Below, piece after piece: positions 44,461-53,386 of a stretch of DNA of 64,000 nucleotides (position 1 is the stretch's first letter; the number at the start of each line of letters is the position of its first letter). A program made the translations under genes and the position numbers. Source of the stretch: Actinomycetales bacterium (GTDB lineage Bacteria > Actinomycetota > Actinomycetes > Actinomycetales > Cellulomonadaceae); the NCBI GenBank assembly GCA_020444245.1, contig JAHLLI010000005.1:213330-277329 (forward strand), given 5' to 3'. Below the pieces are notes generated by a model. It made no database searches, was not told the DNA's origin, and saw only the letters and a program-made list of their open reading frames with translations.

Positions 44461-45323
44461 CCACTTCCGCGACGGTGCCCGACTGGGACGCCGAGCTTCA
44501 GGTCTACGAACCCCACCGGGCAGGCATCCCTCCGCTGCGCCCGTACTTCCGCGACCTGTTCCAGCGCCTGCCCTTCGCCGCCGAGTTCTCCCGCTCGGGG
44601 ATGAAGGCGGCGCACTCCGAGACGGTGTTCGGCCAGCTCTGGCTGGTGCTGAACCCGCTGATGCTCGCCCTGGTGTACTTCCTGCTGGTGAACGTGATCA
44701 GCCAGAGCAACGCGGGGCCCGAGGCGTTGGCGAGGATCGTCGGCGGCATCTTCATCTTCTACTTCTTCTCCGGTGCGGTCTCGACCGGCGCGGGCTCGGT
44801 GACCACCGGTGGCCGGCTGATCCTCAACATGGCGTTCCCGCGGCTGCTCATGCCGTTGGCCGCGGTGCGCACGGCGTTCTTCCGCTTCCTGCCGACGGTG
44901 CCGGTGTACCTGGTGTTCCACATCATCGCCGGCGGCGCGTGGACCTGGATGATGCCGCTGGGCCTGGTCTTCCTCGGGCTGCTCACCCTGTTCGCCATGG
45001 GTATGGCGGCGTTCATGGCGACGGTCCAGGTCTACTTCCGGGATGCGAGCAGCTTCCTGCCCTACTTCCTGCGCATCTGGCTGTACATCTCGCCGGTGCT
45101 CTGGTCGCCGGAGCTCGCTGAGTCCCGCTTCGGGCACTACGCGAAGCTGATGGTCCTCAACCCGCTGTACTCGCTCATCGGCGGCTGGACGGATCTGACC
45201 CTCAACGGCGTGATGCCGTCGGCGACCATCTGGATCGCCGCGACCAGCTGGGCTCTCGTCGCCCTGGTCGGGGGCTCGTTGTACTTCCTGTCGAGGGAGC
45301 GTGATTTCGCTGTCCGCATCTGA
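44457..45323 (+). CDS. ABC-2 polysaccharide exporter permease (TagG/Wzm-like)
   Basis: A 288-residue membrane protein. A 45-residue cytoplasmic start precedes six hydrophobic segments; FSRSGMKAAHSETVFGQLWLVLNPLM is the typical entry to the first helix (given here as two joined motifs FSRSGMKAAHSETVFG and QLWLVLNPLM). It exports the lipid-linked glycan with the ATPase encoded next, whose start overlaps its last 23 bp. Start at ATG 44457 inside the ATGA overlap with the GT2 gene. Confidence 0.92.
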   Translation: MTTSATVPDWDAELQVYEPHRAGIPPLRPYFRDLFQRLPFAAEFSRSGMKAAHSETVFGQLWLVLNPLMLALVYFLLVNVISQSNAGPEALARIVGGIFIFYFFSGAVSTGAGSVTTGGRLILNMAFPRLLMPLAAVRTAFFRFLPTVPVYLVFHIIAGGAWTWMMPLGLVFLGLLTLFAMGMAAFMATVQVYFRDASSFLPYFLRIWLYISPVLWSPELAESRFGHYAKLMVLNPLYSLIGGWTDLTLNGVMPSATIWIAATSWALVALVGGSLYFLSRERDFAVRI

Positions 45324-46227
45324 CCGCTCGACATCTGTCAGCGAGACCAAGCTCGAGCCCGGGGTCCAGGACGCCACGGGCGCCGTTCAGGACTCGCCGC
45401 CCGTCGACGAGGCCGAGAAGAGCCGGCGCAAGACCCCGAAGCAGACGCCGCTGCCCGGCGAGCCGCCGACGGTGAGCGTGCAGGACGTCACGATCGTCTA
45501 CCGCACGACCTTCGAGAAGGTGCCGACGTTCAAGAGCGCCATCGTGCGGCTCGGGCGCGGCGAGCGCGCCGTGCGCGAGGTCGAAGCCGTCAACCACGTG
45601 TCCTTCGACGTCCCGCGGGGGACGTCCTTGGGCATCATCGGCGCGAACGGGGCCGGCAAGTCGACGCTGATGCGCTCGATCGCCGGCGTGCTGCCGCCGA
45701 CCAGCGGCCGGATCGAGGTGCGCGGCAAGATCAGCTCCCTGCTCGCCCTCGGTGTCGGTTTCAACGGCCTGCTGTCCGGGCGCGAGAACGTGATCCTCGG
45801 CGGGCTCGCCGCGGGGCTGTCGCGCGACCAGGTCGAGGAGCGTGCCCGGGAGGTCGCGGAGTTCGCCGAGATCGGCGAGTTCATGGACCTGCCGATGCGC
45901 ACCTACTCCTCGGGCATGTACCAGCGCCTGGCGTTCTCCGTGTCGGTGCACATGGACCCGGACATCCTGCTGATCGACGAGGCGCTGTCTGCCGGCGACG
46001 CCTCGTTCAAGGTCAAGGCGAGCGAGAAGATGAGCGAGCTGATGTCGTCGTCGCGCGCGATGTTCCTGGTCAGCCACTCGCTCGGCAGCATCGAGCAGAT
46101 GTGCGACGACTGCATCTGGATGCACAAGGGCAAGCTGATGATGCACGACTCGCCCGAGCGGTGCATCTCCGCGTACACGAAGTTCCTCAAGGTCGGTGAG
46201 GACGCGTTCACGCTCGACGACCTGTGA
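45301..46227 (+). CDS. polysaccharide export ATPase (TagH/Wzt-like)
   Basis: 308 residues. A charged 57-residue N-terminus rich in Lys, Glu and Pro precedes the ATPase domain: Walker A GANGAGKST, the signature YSSGMYQRLAF, Walker B ILLIDEALSAGDASF. The GVGFNGLLSGRENV segment is the mark of teichoic-acid and O-antigen exporters. There is no Wzt-type C-terminal carbohydrate-binding domain, so it is closer to TagH. The GTG start lies in the permease 3' end, and the stop overlaps the next gene (GTGA). Confidence 0.92.
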   Translation: MISLSASDRSTSVSETKLEPGVQDATGAVQDSPPVDEAEKSRRKTPKQTPLPGEPPTVSVQDVTIVYRTTFEKVPTFKSAIVRLGRGERAVREVEAVNHVSFDVPRGTSLGIIGANGAGKSTLMRSIAGVLPPTSGRIEVRGKISSLLALGVGFNGLLSGRENVILGGLAAGLSRDQVEERAREVAEFAEIGEFMDLPMRTYSSGMYQRLAFSVSVHMDPDILLIDEALSAGDASFKVKASEKMSELMSSSRAMFLVSHSLGSIEQMCDDCIWMHKGKLMMHDSPERCISAYTKFLKVGEDAFTLDDL

Positions 46228-48689
46228 GTGTCGACCTCTCGGTCGTGACCTCCGGCCACGACGTCGCCGACGCGCGCCTGCATCGCGAGGTGGCTGCTCT
46301 CCAGCGGGCCGGGCTCTCGGTCGAGGTGCTCGCCCTGGGAGACCCGCGCGGAGGACCGCCCGGCGTTCCGGTGCGCACGTGGCCGCGGCGCGGGGGCGTC
46401 GTCCGCGCCCTGCGCGCGCTGCGCCTGCCCTGGATCGCCTCGGGCTCGGTGCTGATCGCGCTCGACCCCGACTCGGCCCTGGGTGCCGTCGTCCGCCGTG
46501 ACCTGGGCCGGCTGCTGGGACGGCCCGGCGTCCGTGTGGTGGCCGACGTCCACGAGGACTACGAGCTGCTGCTGCGCGACCGGGCGTGGGCCTCCGGGCC
46601 CGCCCGCCTCGCCGGCGTCGCCGTCGCCAGGCTCGGGATCTGGGCCGCGCGCCGCGCCGACCAGGCCGTCGTGGCCGACGACCACCTGCTGCCCGGGCTG
46701 CGGCCCGTGGTGCTGGCGAACCTGCCGGACGCCGCGATGCTGCCGGGTGCCACCGACCCAGGTCCCGAGCCGCGCGCGTTGTACGTCGGCGACCTGCGGC
46801 GCAGCAGGGGGCTTTTCGCCATGCTCGACGCGGTCGCGGCGGCCGGCTGGCAGCTCGACCTGGTCGGTGCCGTGAGCCCGGGCGACCGGGCGGCGCTCGA
46901 CGCACGCCTGGCCGCCGACCCCGACCTTGCCGCGCGGGTCCGGCTGCACGGCAGGATGCCGCCGCGAGAGGCGTGGGCGCTCGCCCGAGGGGCGTGGGCC
47001 GGGCTGTTGCTGCTCGACCAGACCCCGGCGTTCCGGGGCGCGATGCCCTCCAAGCTGCACGAGTACCTGGCCTGCGGGTTGCCGGTCGTGGCCACACCCC
47101 TGCCGCGGGTGGCGGCGTTGCTGGAGGAGACCGGTGCCGGGGTCGTGGTCGACGACGCAGCCGCTGCGGCCGCCGTGCTGCGAGCGTGGGCCGCGGATCC
47201 GCAGCGGCGGGCGGAGGTCGCGCGGGCCGCCCGTGACGCGGCGACGGGTTCCGTCGCAGCGCCGGACGCGTTCGTCTCGGCCTGCCGCGAGCTGGTCGGC
47301 GGGGCTGCCCCGGAGGCGCGCGAGCGTGCGAGACTGCGCGGGCACGAGAGCGGCACACGCGACGGGAGAGCTGTGACGGGCAGCGCAGGCGCGTCGGGCG
47401 ACGCGGATCGGCCCAGGACCGTGGCTGGGGCCGTGCGTCGTCGGGTCGTGGCCGTGGTCAGGGCACTCGCGCGGCAGCGCCACCATCTGCCGGGCTGGGC
47501 CAACGCGGTGCTGGACTGGGTGCGCTGGCGGATTCCCGAGCGCTGGGTGAGGGTGCTCACCGGTCGCGGCAGCGGGCGCACGGAGAGCGCCGAGCTCCCC
47601 GACGACTTCCGGTGGCCCGAGCGTCCGGCGACCGGGACGCGAGTGCTGGTCGGCCCGGCGAACTTCGCGGGCCAGGGCTACGCCTGGGCGCGGGCGATGG
47701 AGCGACACGTGCCCGACACCGGCGCCGTCTGCTTCGCCCTGCACATCACAGGTGGCTTCTCGTTCCCCGACGACTACACGGTCACGCCGGCGGTCTTCCG
47801 CCGCAACCGCCGATGGCAGCGGGACCAGTTCGGCTACATCACGTCGACGTTCACCCACGTCATCCTCGAGGCCGGCCGCACGCTCACGGCCGACCTGAAC
47901 CACCTCGACCCGTTCCGCGAGGCCAGGGCGTTCGAGAAGCGCGGTCTGAAGGTCGCGATGATGTCCCACGGCAGCGACTCGCGGAACCCCGCGCACCACG
48001 CCGCGCGCTTCCCGTGGTCCCCGTACCGGGACCCGGAGTGGCACGAGGTCGCCCGGCTCCAGCGTCAGTCCGAGTCGTTCGTCGGCCACCTCCATCACTT
48101 CGAGGGACCGGTCTTCGTCTCGACCCCCGACCTGCTCGACGACCTGCCGTTCGCGCGCTGGTGCCCGGTGGTGGTCGACCCGGACCTGTGGGCTGGTGGC
48201 AGGTCCGTGCTCTCCGAGGGACGGCCGGTGGTCGTGCACGCGCCGAGCAACTCGAGGGTCAAGGGCACGCCGCTGGTCGACGCCGCGATGGCCGAGCTCG
48301 ACGCCGCAGGGCTGGTGGAGTACCGGCGACCGGAGCGTCTGAGCGCCGCCGAGATGCCCGACATCTACAAGGGCGCCGACATCGTGCTCGACCAGTTCCT
48401 GCTCGGTAGCTACGGCGTCGCGGCGTGCGAGGCGATGGCCGCGGGCCGCGCCGTCGTGGGCAACGTGACGCGCGAGAACCGCGCTCGCGTGCTCGAGGCC
48501 ACCGGGCTCGAGCTCCCGATCGTCCAGGCCGAGCCGGACGCGATCGGCGAGGTGGTCCGGGCTCTGGTCGCGGACCCCGAGCGCGTCCGTGCCGTCGCCG
48601 CCGCCGGGGTGGAGTTCGCCCGGACCGTGCACTCGGGTGCCTACTCGGCGCGCGTGCTCGGCGGCTTCCTGCAGGGGCATGGTGAGTGA
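46224..48689 (+). CDS. two-domain glycosyltransferase fusion (GT4-like + GPANFAGQG domain)
   Basis: 821 residues with two GT-B-like enzymes in one frame. Residues 1-375 form a GT4-like unit (ADVHEDYELL, LYVGDLRRSRG, PSKLHEYLACGLPVVATP). A basic linker is followed at about 474-821 by a second unit starting GPANFAGQGYAWARAM, with MSHGSDSRNP, VVHAPSNSRVKGT and GSYGVAACEAMAAGRAVV. The same second unit forms most of the protein at 59769. Inside the linker, GGGAGAG precedes a GTG at 47373 (residue 384), so the second domain might also be made alone. It overlaps the ATPase stop by 4 bp. Confidence 0.85.
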   Translation: MSVDLSVVTSGHDVADARLHREVAALQRAGLSVEVLALGDPRGGPPGVPVRTWPRRGGVVRALRALRLPWIASGSVLIALDPDSALGAVVRRDLGRLLGRPGVRVVADVHEDYELLLRDRAWASGPARLAGVAVARLGIWAARRADQAVVADDHLLPGLRPVVLANLPDAAMLPGATDPGPEPRALYVGDLRRSRGLFAMLDAVAAAGWQLDLVGAVSPGDRAALDARLAADPDLAARVRLHGRMPPREAWALARGAWAGLLLLDQTPAFRGAMPSKLHEYLACGLPVVATPLPRVAALLEETGAGVVVDDAAAAAAVLRAWAADPQRRAEVARAARDAATGSVAAPDAFVSACRELVGGAAPEARERARLRGHESGTRDGRAVTGSAGASGDADRPRTVAGAVRRRVVAVVRALARQRHHLPGWANAVLDWVRWRIPERWVRVLTGRGSGRTESAELPDDFRWPERPATGTRVLVGPANFAGQGYAWARAMERHVPDTGAVCFALHITGGFSFPDDYTVTPAVFRRNRRWQRDQFGYITSTFTHVILEAGRTLTADLNHLDPFREARAFEKRGLKVAMMSHGSDSRNPAHHAARFPWSPYRDPEWHEVARLQRQSESFVGHLHHFEGPVFVSTPDLLDDLPFARWCPVVVDPDLWAGGRSVLSEGRPVVVHAPSNSRVKGTPLVDAAMAELDAAGLVEYRRPERLSAAEMPDIYKGADIVLDQFLLGSYGVAACEAMAAGRAVVGNVTRENRARVLEATGLELPIVQAEPDAIGEVVRALVADPERVRAVAAAGVEFARTVHSGAYSARVLGGFLQGHGE

Positions 48690-48692
48690 CCG

Positions 48693-50144
48693 GTGCGGAT
48701 CGCGTACCTCGCCGGCAACGACGTCGTCTCCGACGCCCGCGTGCGCAAGTACATCGCGACGGCCGTGGCCGCGGGGCACGAGGTCGCGGCGTTCGGCGTC
48801 ACGCGTCAGGGCGCCGGTCACCGCGGTGAGCTGAGCGGGGCCGAGCTCGTGGTGGTCGGGACCCGGCCCACCGTGAAGGAGCGTGTGGCCAGCAAGTGGC
48901 GTCAGCTCCACATCGTGCTCCGCTGGGGGTTCCCTGACGAGGATGCCGCGGTCGCGGCGCGGGGCCAGGTCGCGCGGTGGCGCGAGACGGCGCAAGCCAA
49001 GCGCGGCTGGCGGCGCGCCGTGCTGGGCGCGATGGCCGCCGGCGGCAGCGCCTGGCTCGTCGTGGCGCGCCGGATCCCGACGCGGCCCGCAGCGCGCCGG
49101 GAACCCGACGACGCCGCGCGGGTGGCGGAGGTCGCGGCCCTGCTGGCCGGGCGGCTCGACTGGCGTCGAGAGCTGCCGGTGCTGGTCAGGGACGAGGACG
49201 CGCTGGGACCGGTGATGGACGCCTGGGAGCCCGACGTCGTCCACGTGCACGACGTGTTCGGGCTCGCCGTCGCCTGCGGCGTGGTCGACAGGGCGCGGGC
49301 CGCGGGACGCCGGTGCGCCCTGGTGTACGACGCTCACGAGTACGTCCGAGGGCTGTCCTACCTCCCGGTACGCACGGTCGCGGCGTACGCGGACCTCGAG
49401 CGTCGTCACATCGGTCGAGCCCAACGGGTGATCACCGTCTCCGAGCCGCTCGCCGGGCTGATCGAGCGGGACCACGGTCTGGCGCGTCGTCCGCTCGTGG
49501 TCCTGAACGCACCCATGACGGCACCGCGTCCCGAGGGCCTCACCACGCTGCGCGACACCGTCGGCGTGCCGGCACCCGTGCCCCTCCTGGTCTATGGCGG
49601 CGGTGTCAACACCGCGCGCGGGGTCGACACCGCGGTGCGAGCCTTGCCGGAGCTCGCCGGTGTGCATCTCGTGGTCGTGACCAACCGGCTCAACTACGTG
49701 GTGCGTGCCCTGCTCGAGCTTGCCGCCGACCTCGGTGTGGCGGACCGCGTGCACCTGGCCGACTACGTGGACCCCGAGCTCGTCCCGCACTACTTCGCCG
49801 GGGCGACGGTCGGCCTGAGCACTCTGCTGCACTCGCCGAACCACGACGTCGCCCTCACGAACAAGTTCTGCGAGTACCTGCAGGCGGGCCTGCCGATCGT
49901 GACCAGCGACACCCCGGCGCAGGCGGCCCTGGTGGACGAGCTCGACCTTGGCGCGGTGTACCCGGCCGGCGACGTGGCCGGGCTCGTGGCGGCCGTGCGC
50001 GAGGTGCTCGACGACCACGACCGGCTCGCCGAGCGGATCGCCTCCGACGCCGGGCTGCGCCGCAGGTTCTCCTGGGCGGCGCAGGCGGACACGATCCGCG
50101 ACCTGTATTCCGGGCTCGCGGCGGACGCCGGGGGGATCGAGTGA
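48693..50144 (+). CDS. GT4-like glycosyltransferase A (tandem set)
   Basis: 483 residues with a GT-B fold. The N-terminal AYLAGNDVVSDARVRK, the central VHVHDVFGLAVA, DAHEYVRGL, VITVSEPLA and the donor-side YGGGVNTARGVDT and NKFCEYLQAGLPIVTSDTP are seen. A basic insert of about 100 residues (about 55-150) follows the first strand. It is a clear paralogue of the next gene and a more distant one of the third. The GTG start is 3 bp past the previous stop, and the stop overlaps the next start by 4 bp. Sugar and acceptor are unknown. Confidence 0.88.
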   Translation: MRIAYLAGNDVVSDARVRKYIATAVAAGHEVAAFGVTRQGAGHRGELSGAELVVVGTRPTVKERVASKWRQLHIVLRWGFPDEDAAVAARGQVARWRETAQAKRGWRRAVLGAMAAGGSAWLVVARRIPTRPAARREPDDAARVAEVAALLAGRLDWRRELPVLVRDEDALGPVMDAWEPDVVHVHDVFGLAVACGVVDRARAAGRRCALVYDAHEYVRGLSYLPVRTVAAYADLERRHIGRAQRVITVSEPLAGLIERDHGLARRPLVVLNAPMTAPRPEGLTTLRDTVGVPAPVPLLVYGGGVNTARGVDTAVRALPELAGVHLVVVTNRLNYVVRALLELAADLGVADRVHLADYVDPELVPHYFAGATVGLSTLLHSPNHDVALTNKFCEYLQAGLPIVTSDTPAQAALVDELDLGAVYPAGDVAGLVAAVREVLDDHDRLAERIASDAGLRRRFSWAAQADTIRDLYSGLAADAGGIE

Positions 50145-51715
50145 AGGAGCGCCCGCGGATCGTCCTGATGCCCGGCAACGACGTCCTCTCCGACGCGCGC
50201 CTGCTGAAGAACCTCGCGACCGCGGCGAGCCTCGGGATGGACACCGTCGGCCTGGGTGTGGTGCGTTCGGGGAGCGGTCGCGAGCTGCGGGTGGGCGACG
50301 CGACGGTGCGCGTGGTTGCGGTCCCGCCGCGGGTCGGGAACGCGGGCGCGGGCGCATGGTGGCGTCGGCTGCGGGACGCCGTCCGTCCCTGGTACGCCAC
50401 GGAGTCGGAGGAGAAGACGGCCAGGGCGCGGCTGTCGTACCTGGCACGCGAGGCGCGGGCCGCCGATGGCCGGCGGGCGCGCGACGCCGGCCGCGAGGGT
50501 GTGGTCGACGGACCTGCGCCGTCGGTCTCCTCCGGGCGCCTGGCCCTGCTCGTCGGCAAGGTCGTGGTCCGAGCGCGGTCCGAGCTGCTCCGACGGAGGC
50601 GTGCCGCCGAGCTCGCCGACCATGAGGCCAGCGAGCGGCGCAGATCCACGGCGCTGGCCCGCGCGCGACGGACCGTCCGCTGGCGCAGTGAGCTCTCGGT
50701 CGCGATCGACGACGAGATCGTCCTCGGCCGGGTCCTGGACGAGCTGGCTCCCGACATCATCCACGTGCACGACGTCTTCATGATGGGCGTGGCCGCCCGC
50801 GCCGCCGGCCGCGCCGCGCTCGCCGGACGCACGGTCCGCCTGGTCTACGACGCGCGCGAGTACCTGCCCGGACTGGCCCACGTCCCGGTGCGCACGGTGG
50901 CGGCGTACTGCGACCTGGAACGGGAGTTCCTGCCGGACTTCGACCGGGTGATCACGGTCTCGGAGCCCCTGGCGGAGCTGCTGGAGCGCGACCACCACCT
51001 GCGGGCCCGCCCCGACCTGGTGCTCAACGCTCCGGTGGTCGACCCGGACACACCCGACGTCCCACGCGTCCGCGACGCCGCGGGGGTGGCGGAGGGGGTG
51101 CCCCTGCTCGTCTACGGCGGCGGCGTGAACCCTGCGCGCGGGGTCCAGACCGTGATCGACGCGCTCGTGGAGCTCCCGGGCGTGCATCTGGCGCTCGTGG
51201 TCAACCGCTCGAGCCACGTCGTCCTCGACCTGCTGGCCCAGGCCGAACGCCTCGGTGTGGCCGACCGGGTCCACCAGGTCGGGTTCGTCCCGGCGGAGCA
51301 CGTGACGCGCTACTTCGCGTCGGCCGACGTGGGGCTCTCGCCGCTGCTGCACGTGGTCAACCACGACGTCGCGCTGACGAACAAGTTCTGCGAGTACCTC
51401 CTCGCGGGGATCCCCGTGGTCACCAGCGACACGCCCGCCCAGGCGGACCTGGTGACCGAGCTCGGGGTCGGGGACGTCCACCGCGCAGGCGACGCCGCCG
51501 ACCTCGCGCGTGCCGTGCGGGCGGTTCTCGAGCGGGCCGAGGAGCTCCGGGCCCGGATCGCCGACGACGAGATCCAGCGGCGGTTCGCGTGGACGGCACA
51601 GGCCGAGGTCCTGCGGGGGGTCTACGCCGAGCTGCTTGGGGGGCTCGGGGAGGCTGCCTGGCGCCCAGGGGCCACCACCGTGACACGCGTGTCGCCGATC
51701 GGGAGAACGACGTGA
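50141..51715 (+). CDS. GT4-like glycosyltransferase B (tandem set)
   Basis: 524 residues, same layout as its neighbour: VLMPGNDVLSDARLLKN, a long basic insert (about 70-185), IIHVHDVFMMGVA, DAREYLPGL, VITVSEPLA, YGGGVNPARGVQT and NKFCEYLLAGIPVVTSDTP. The close match to gene A in order and spacing of motifs points to tandem duplication. Start GTG 50141 and stop 51715 both lie in 4-bp GTGA overlaps, so the three genes are translated as a chain. Confidence 0.88.
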   Translation: MKERPRIVLMPGNDVLSDARLLKNLATAASLGMDTVGLGVVRSGSGRELRVGDATVRVVAVPPRVGNAGAGAWWRRLRDAVRPWYATESEEKTARARLSYLAREARAADGRRARDAGREGVVDGPAPSVSSGRLALLVGKVVVRARSELLRRRRAAELADHEASERRRSTALARARRTVRWRSELSVAIDDEIVLGRVLDELAPDIIHVHDVFMMGVAARAAGRAALAGRTVRLVYDAREYLPGLAHVPVRTVAAYCDLEREFLPDFDRVITVSEPLAELLERDHHLRARPDLVLNAPVVDPDTPDVPRVRDAAGVAEGVPLLVYGGGVNPARGVQTVIDALVELPGVHLALVVNRSSHVVLDLLAQAERLGVADRVHQVGFVPAEHVTRYFASADVGLSPLLHVVNHDVALTNKFCEYLLAGIPVVTSDTPAQADLVTELGVGDVHRAGDAADLARAVRAVLERAEELRARIADDEIQRRFAWTAQAEVLRGVYAELLGGLGEAAWRPGATTVTRVSPIGRTT

Positions 51716-53169
51716 CGAAGCACGAGACCGACGACCCCCGGCCCCACGTCGTGATGGCGGTGGCGAGCCCGATCGCCCGCGATGCACGGGTGCGCAAGAG
51801 CGCGCTCGCGGTGGCGGCCAGCGGCCGCCGGGTGACGCTCGTCTACGGCGACCACGAGGGGACGGCAGTGGTCGAGGGCGAGCTCGGTGACGTCCGGACG
51901 ATCGGTCTGCCGGTGCCCTACCTCCTGCGCGACGACCAACGTCGTCGCAGGATCGCGCGCCGGGCGTGGCGACCGGTGTGGCCGGGGTACCGCAGCGACG
52001 GGTCGGCTCGCGCCGCAGCCGTGCGTAGCCAGGCGCGTCTGGCCAGGGCCGCCGGGGGGCCGGTGCTGGTCCGGGGCGTTGCGGTCGGGCTGCGGCGCGT
52101 GCACCTCCTGCGTGCTCGCGCGCACCGGGTCCTCGACCGTGTCGCCAAGGGTCTGTGGCGCCGCTGGGACCGCGCGAAGGTGCGGCGGGGACGGGTCAGC
52201 TGGCGACGTGACCTGCCCAACATCGCCGACCTCGAGGCCGTCTTCACCTCGTGGCTGTGGCGCCTGGAGCCCGATGTCCTGCACATCCACGACATCCACC
52301 TGCTCGGCGCGGGGGTCCAGGCGGCGCGGCGGCTGAACGCTTCGGCCCGCCGGGTGCCGCTCGTCTACGACGCGCACGAGTACGTGCCGGGCATGACCGG
52401 CGGCGATCCGATCCTCGAGGCCGGCTACCGGGCGATGGAGGCCGACCTCGTCCATGCTGCGGACGCCATCATCACGGTCAGCGACCCGATCGCCGACGCG
52501 CTCGTGGAGCGGTACCGGCTCGCCGAGCGGCCCACGGTGGTGCTCAACACGCCGGCGGACGCCGCGCCCACCCCGTGCGACCGGGACGTGCGGTCCGCCA
52601 CCGGCGTCGGGCCCAAGGCGCCCCTGCTGGTGTACTCGGGCGTGCTCGGGCGACTGCGCAACCTCGACGCGCTCATCCAGGCGCTCGACCACCTGGACGG
52701 GGTGCACCTCGCCGCGGTCTGCGTGCCCAACGCCCACTACCCGGTTGCGCTCGCCCTGGCGGACTCAGCCGCCCGACACGGCGTCGCCGACCGTTTCCAC
52801 CTGGTGGAGCCGGTGCCCCCGGAGGAGATCCTCGCCTTCCTGGCAACCGCCGACGTCGGGGTGCACCCGATGACACGTGGCCTGGACAACCACGAGATGG
52901 CGCTCCCGAACAAGCTGTTCGACTACGTCTACGCCGGTCTGCCGGTGGCGGTGAGTGCCACCACGGAGATGCGGCGGTTCGTGCACGACCACGGGGTGGG
53001 TGCGACGTTCGAGCCCGATGACCCGATCGACGTGGCCCGTGCCGTTCGTGAGGTGCTCGCCGATCTTCCGCGGCTGCGCGAAGCCGTGCGAGACCCCGGG
53101 CTGCGCCGCGAGTACTCCTGGCAGCACCAGGCATCGCGGATCGCCGGGGTGTACGAGCGACTGTCCTAG
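51712..53169 (+). CDS. GT4-like glycosyltransferase C (tandem set)
   Basis: 485 residues with the same GT-B plan but more diverged: VVMAVASPIARDARVRK, a basic insert (about 65-155), LHIHDIHLLGAG, DAHEYVPGM, IITVSDPIA, YSGVLGRLRNLDA and NKLFDYVYAGLPVAVSATTE. The GTG at 51712 lies in a GTGA overlap with gene B. It is the last gene of the coupled chain that starts at 43369; a weak GACGCG/CGCGTC hairpin follows at 53171-53191. Confidence 0.87.
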   Translation: MTKHETDDPRPHVVMAVASPIARDARVRKSALAVAASGRRVTLVYGDHEGTAVVEGELGDVRTIGLPVPYLLRDDQRRRRIARRAWRPVWPGYRSDGSARAAAVRSQARLARAAGGPVLVRGVAVGLRRVHLLRARAHRVLDRVAKGLWRRWDRAKVRRGRVSWRRDLPNIADLEAVFTSWLWRLEPDVLHIHDIHLLGAGVQAARRLNASARRVPLVYDAHEYVPGMTGGDPILEAGYRAMEADLVHAADAIITVSDPIADALVERYRLAERPTVVLNTPADAAPTPCDRDVRSATGVGPKAPLLVYSGVLGRLRNLDALIQALDHLDGVHLAAVCVPNAHYPVALALADSAARHGVADRFHLVEPVPPEEILAFLATADVGVHPMTRGLDNHEMALPNKLFDYVYAGLPVAVSATTEMRRFVHDHGVGATFEPDDPIDVARAVREVLADLPRLREAVRDPGLRREYSWQHQASRIAGVYERLS

Positions 53170-53386
53170 CGACGCGGACGTCGTTCGCGTCACACCCGAG
53201 GTCCGTGACTCTGCCGCGGGGCCGGGTTACCGTACTGAGCGACCCGGCCGTCGCGGTGCTCGGGTTGGTGGCTGGAGGACGTACGCGGTCGGAGTGTCCT
53301 CGTGGCCAGTCGCGGCGCGGCGTGACCGACAACTACAGATCCGCCTGCGATCATCCGAAGTCCTAAGAGTGAAAGTTGCCTCCACC
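53170..53386. other. gap before amidase gene
   Basis: 217 bp. It begins with a small hairpin (53171-53176 with 53186-53191), possibly a terminator for the glycosyltransferase chain, and should hold the promoter of the amidase-SpoIID pair. A TAAGAG hexamer at 53364-53369 is a candidate -10 without a clear partner. Confidence 0.35.

Noticed and set aside
45903..50447. A 1500-codon open frame on the minus strand across the ABC ATPase and glycosyltransferases
   Set aside because: Its composition (Arg, His, Val, Gly, Gln runs) is that of a reverse-complement shadow; the plus strand carries Walker and GT motifs throughout.
52955..53386. N-terminal extension of the amidase into the preceding glycosyltransferase
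   Set aside because: It would bury the signal peptide and overlap a well-supported gene.
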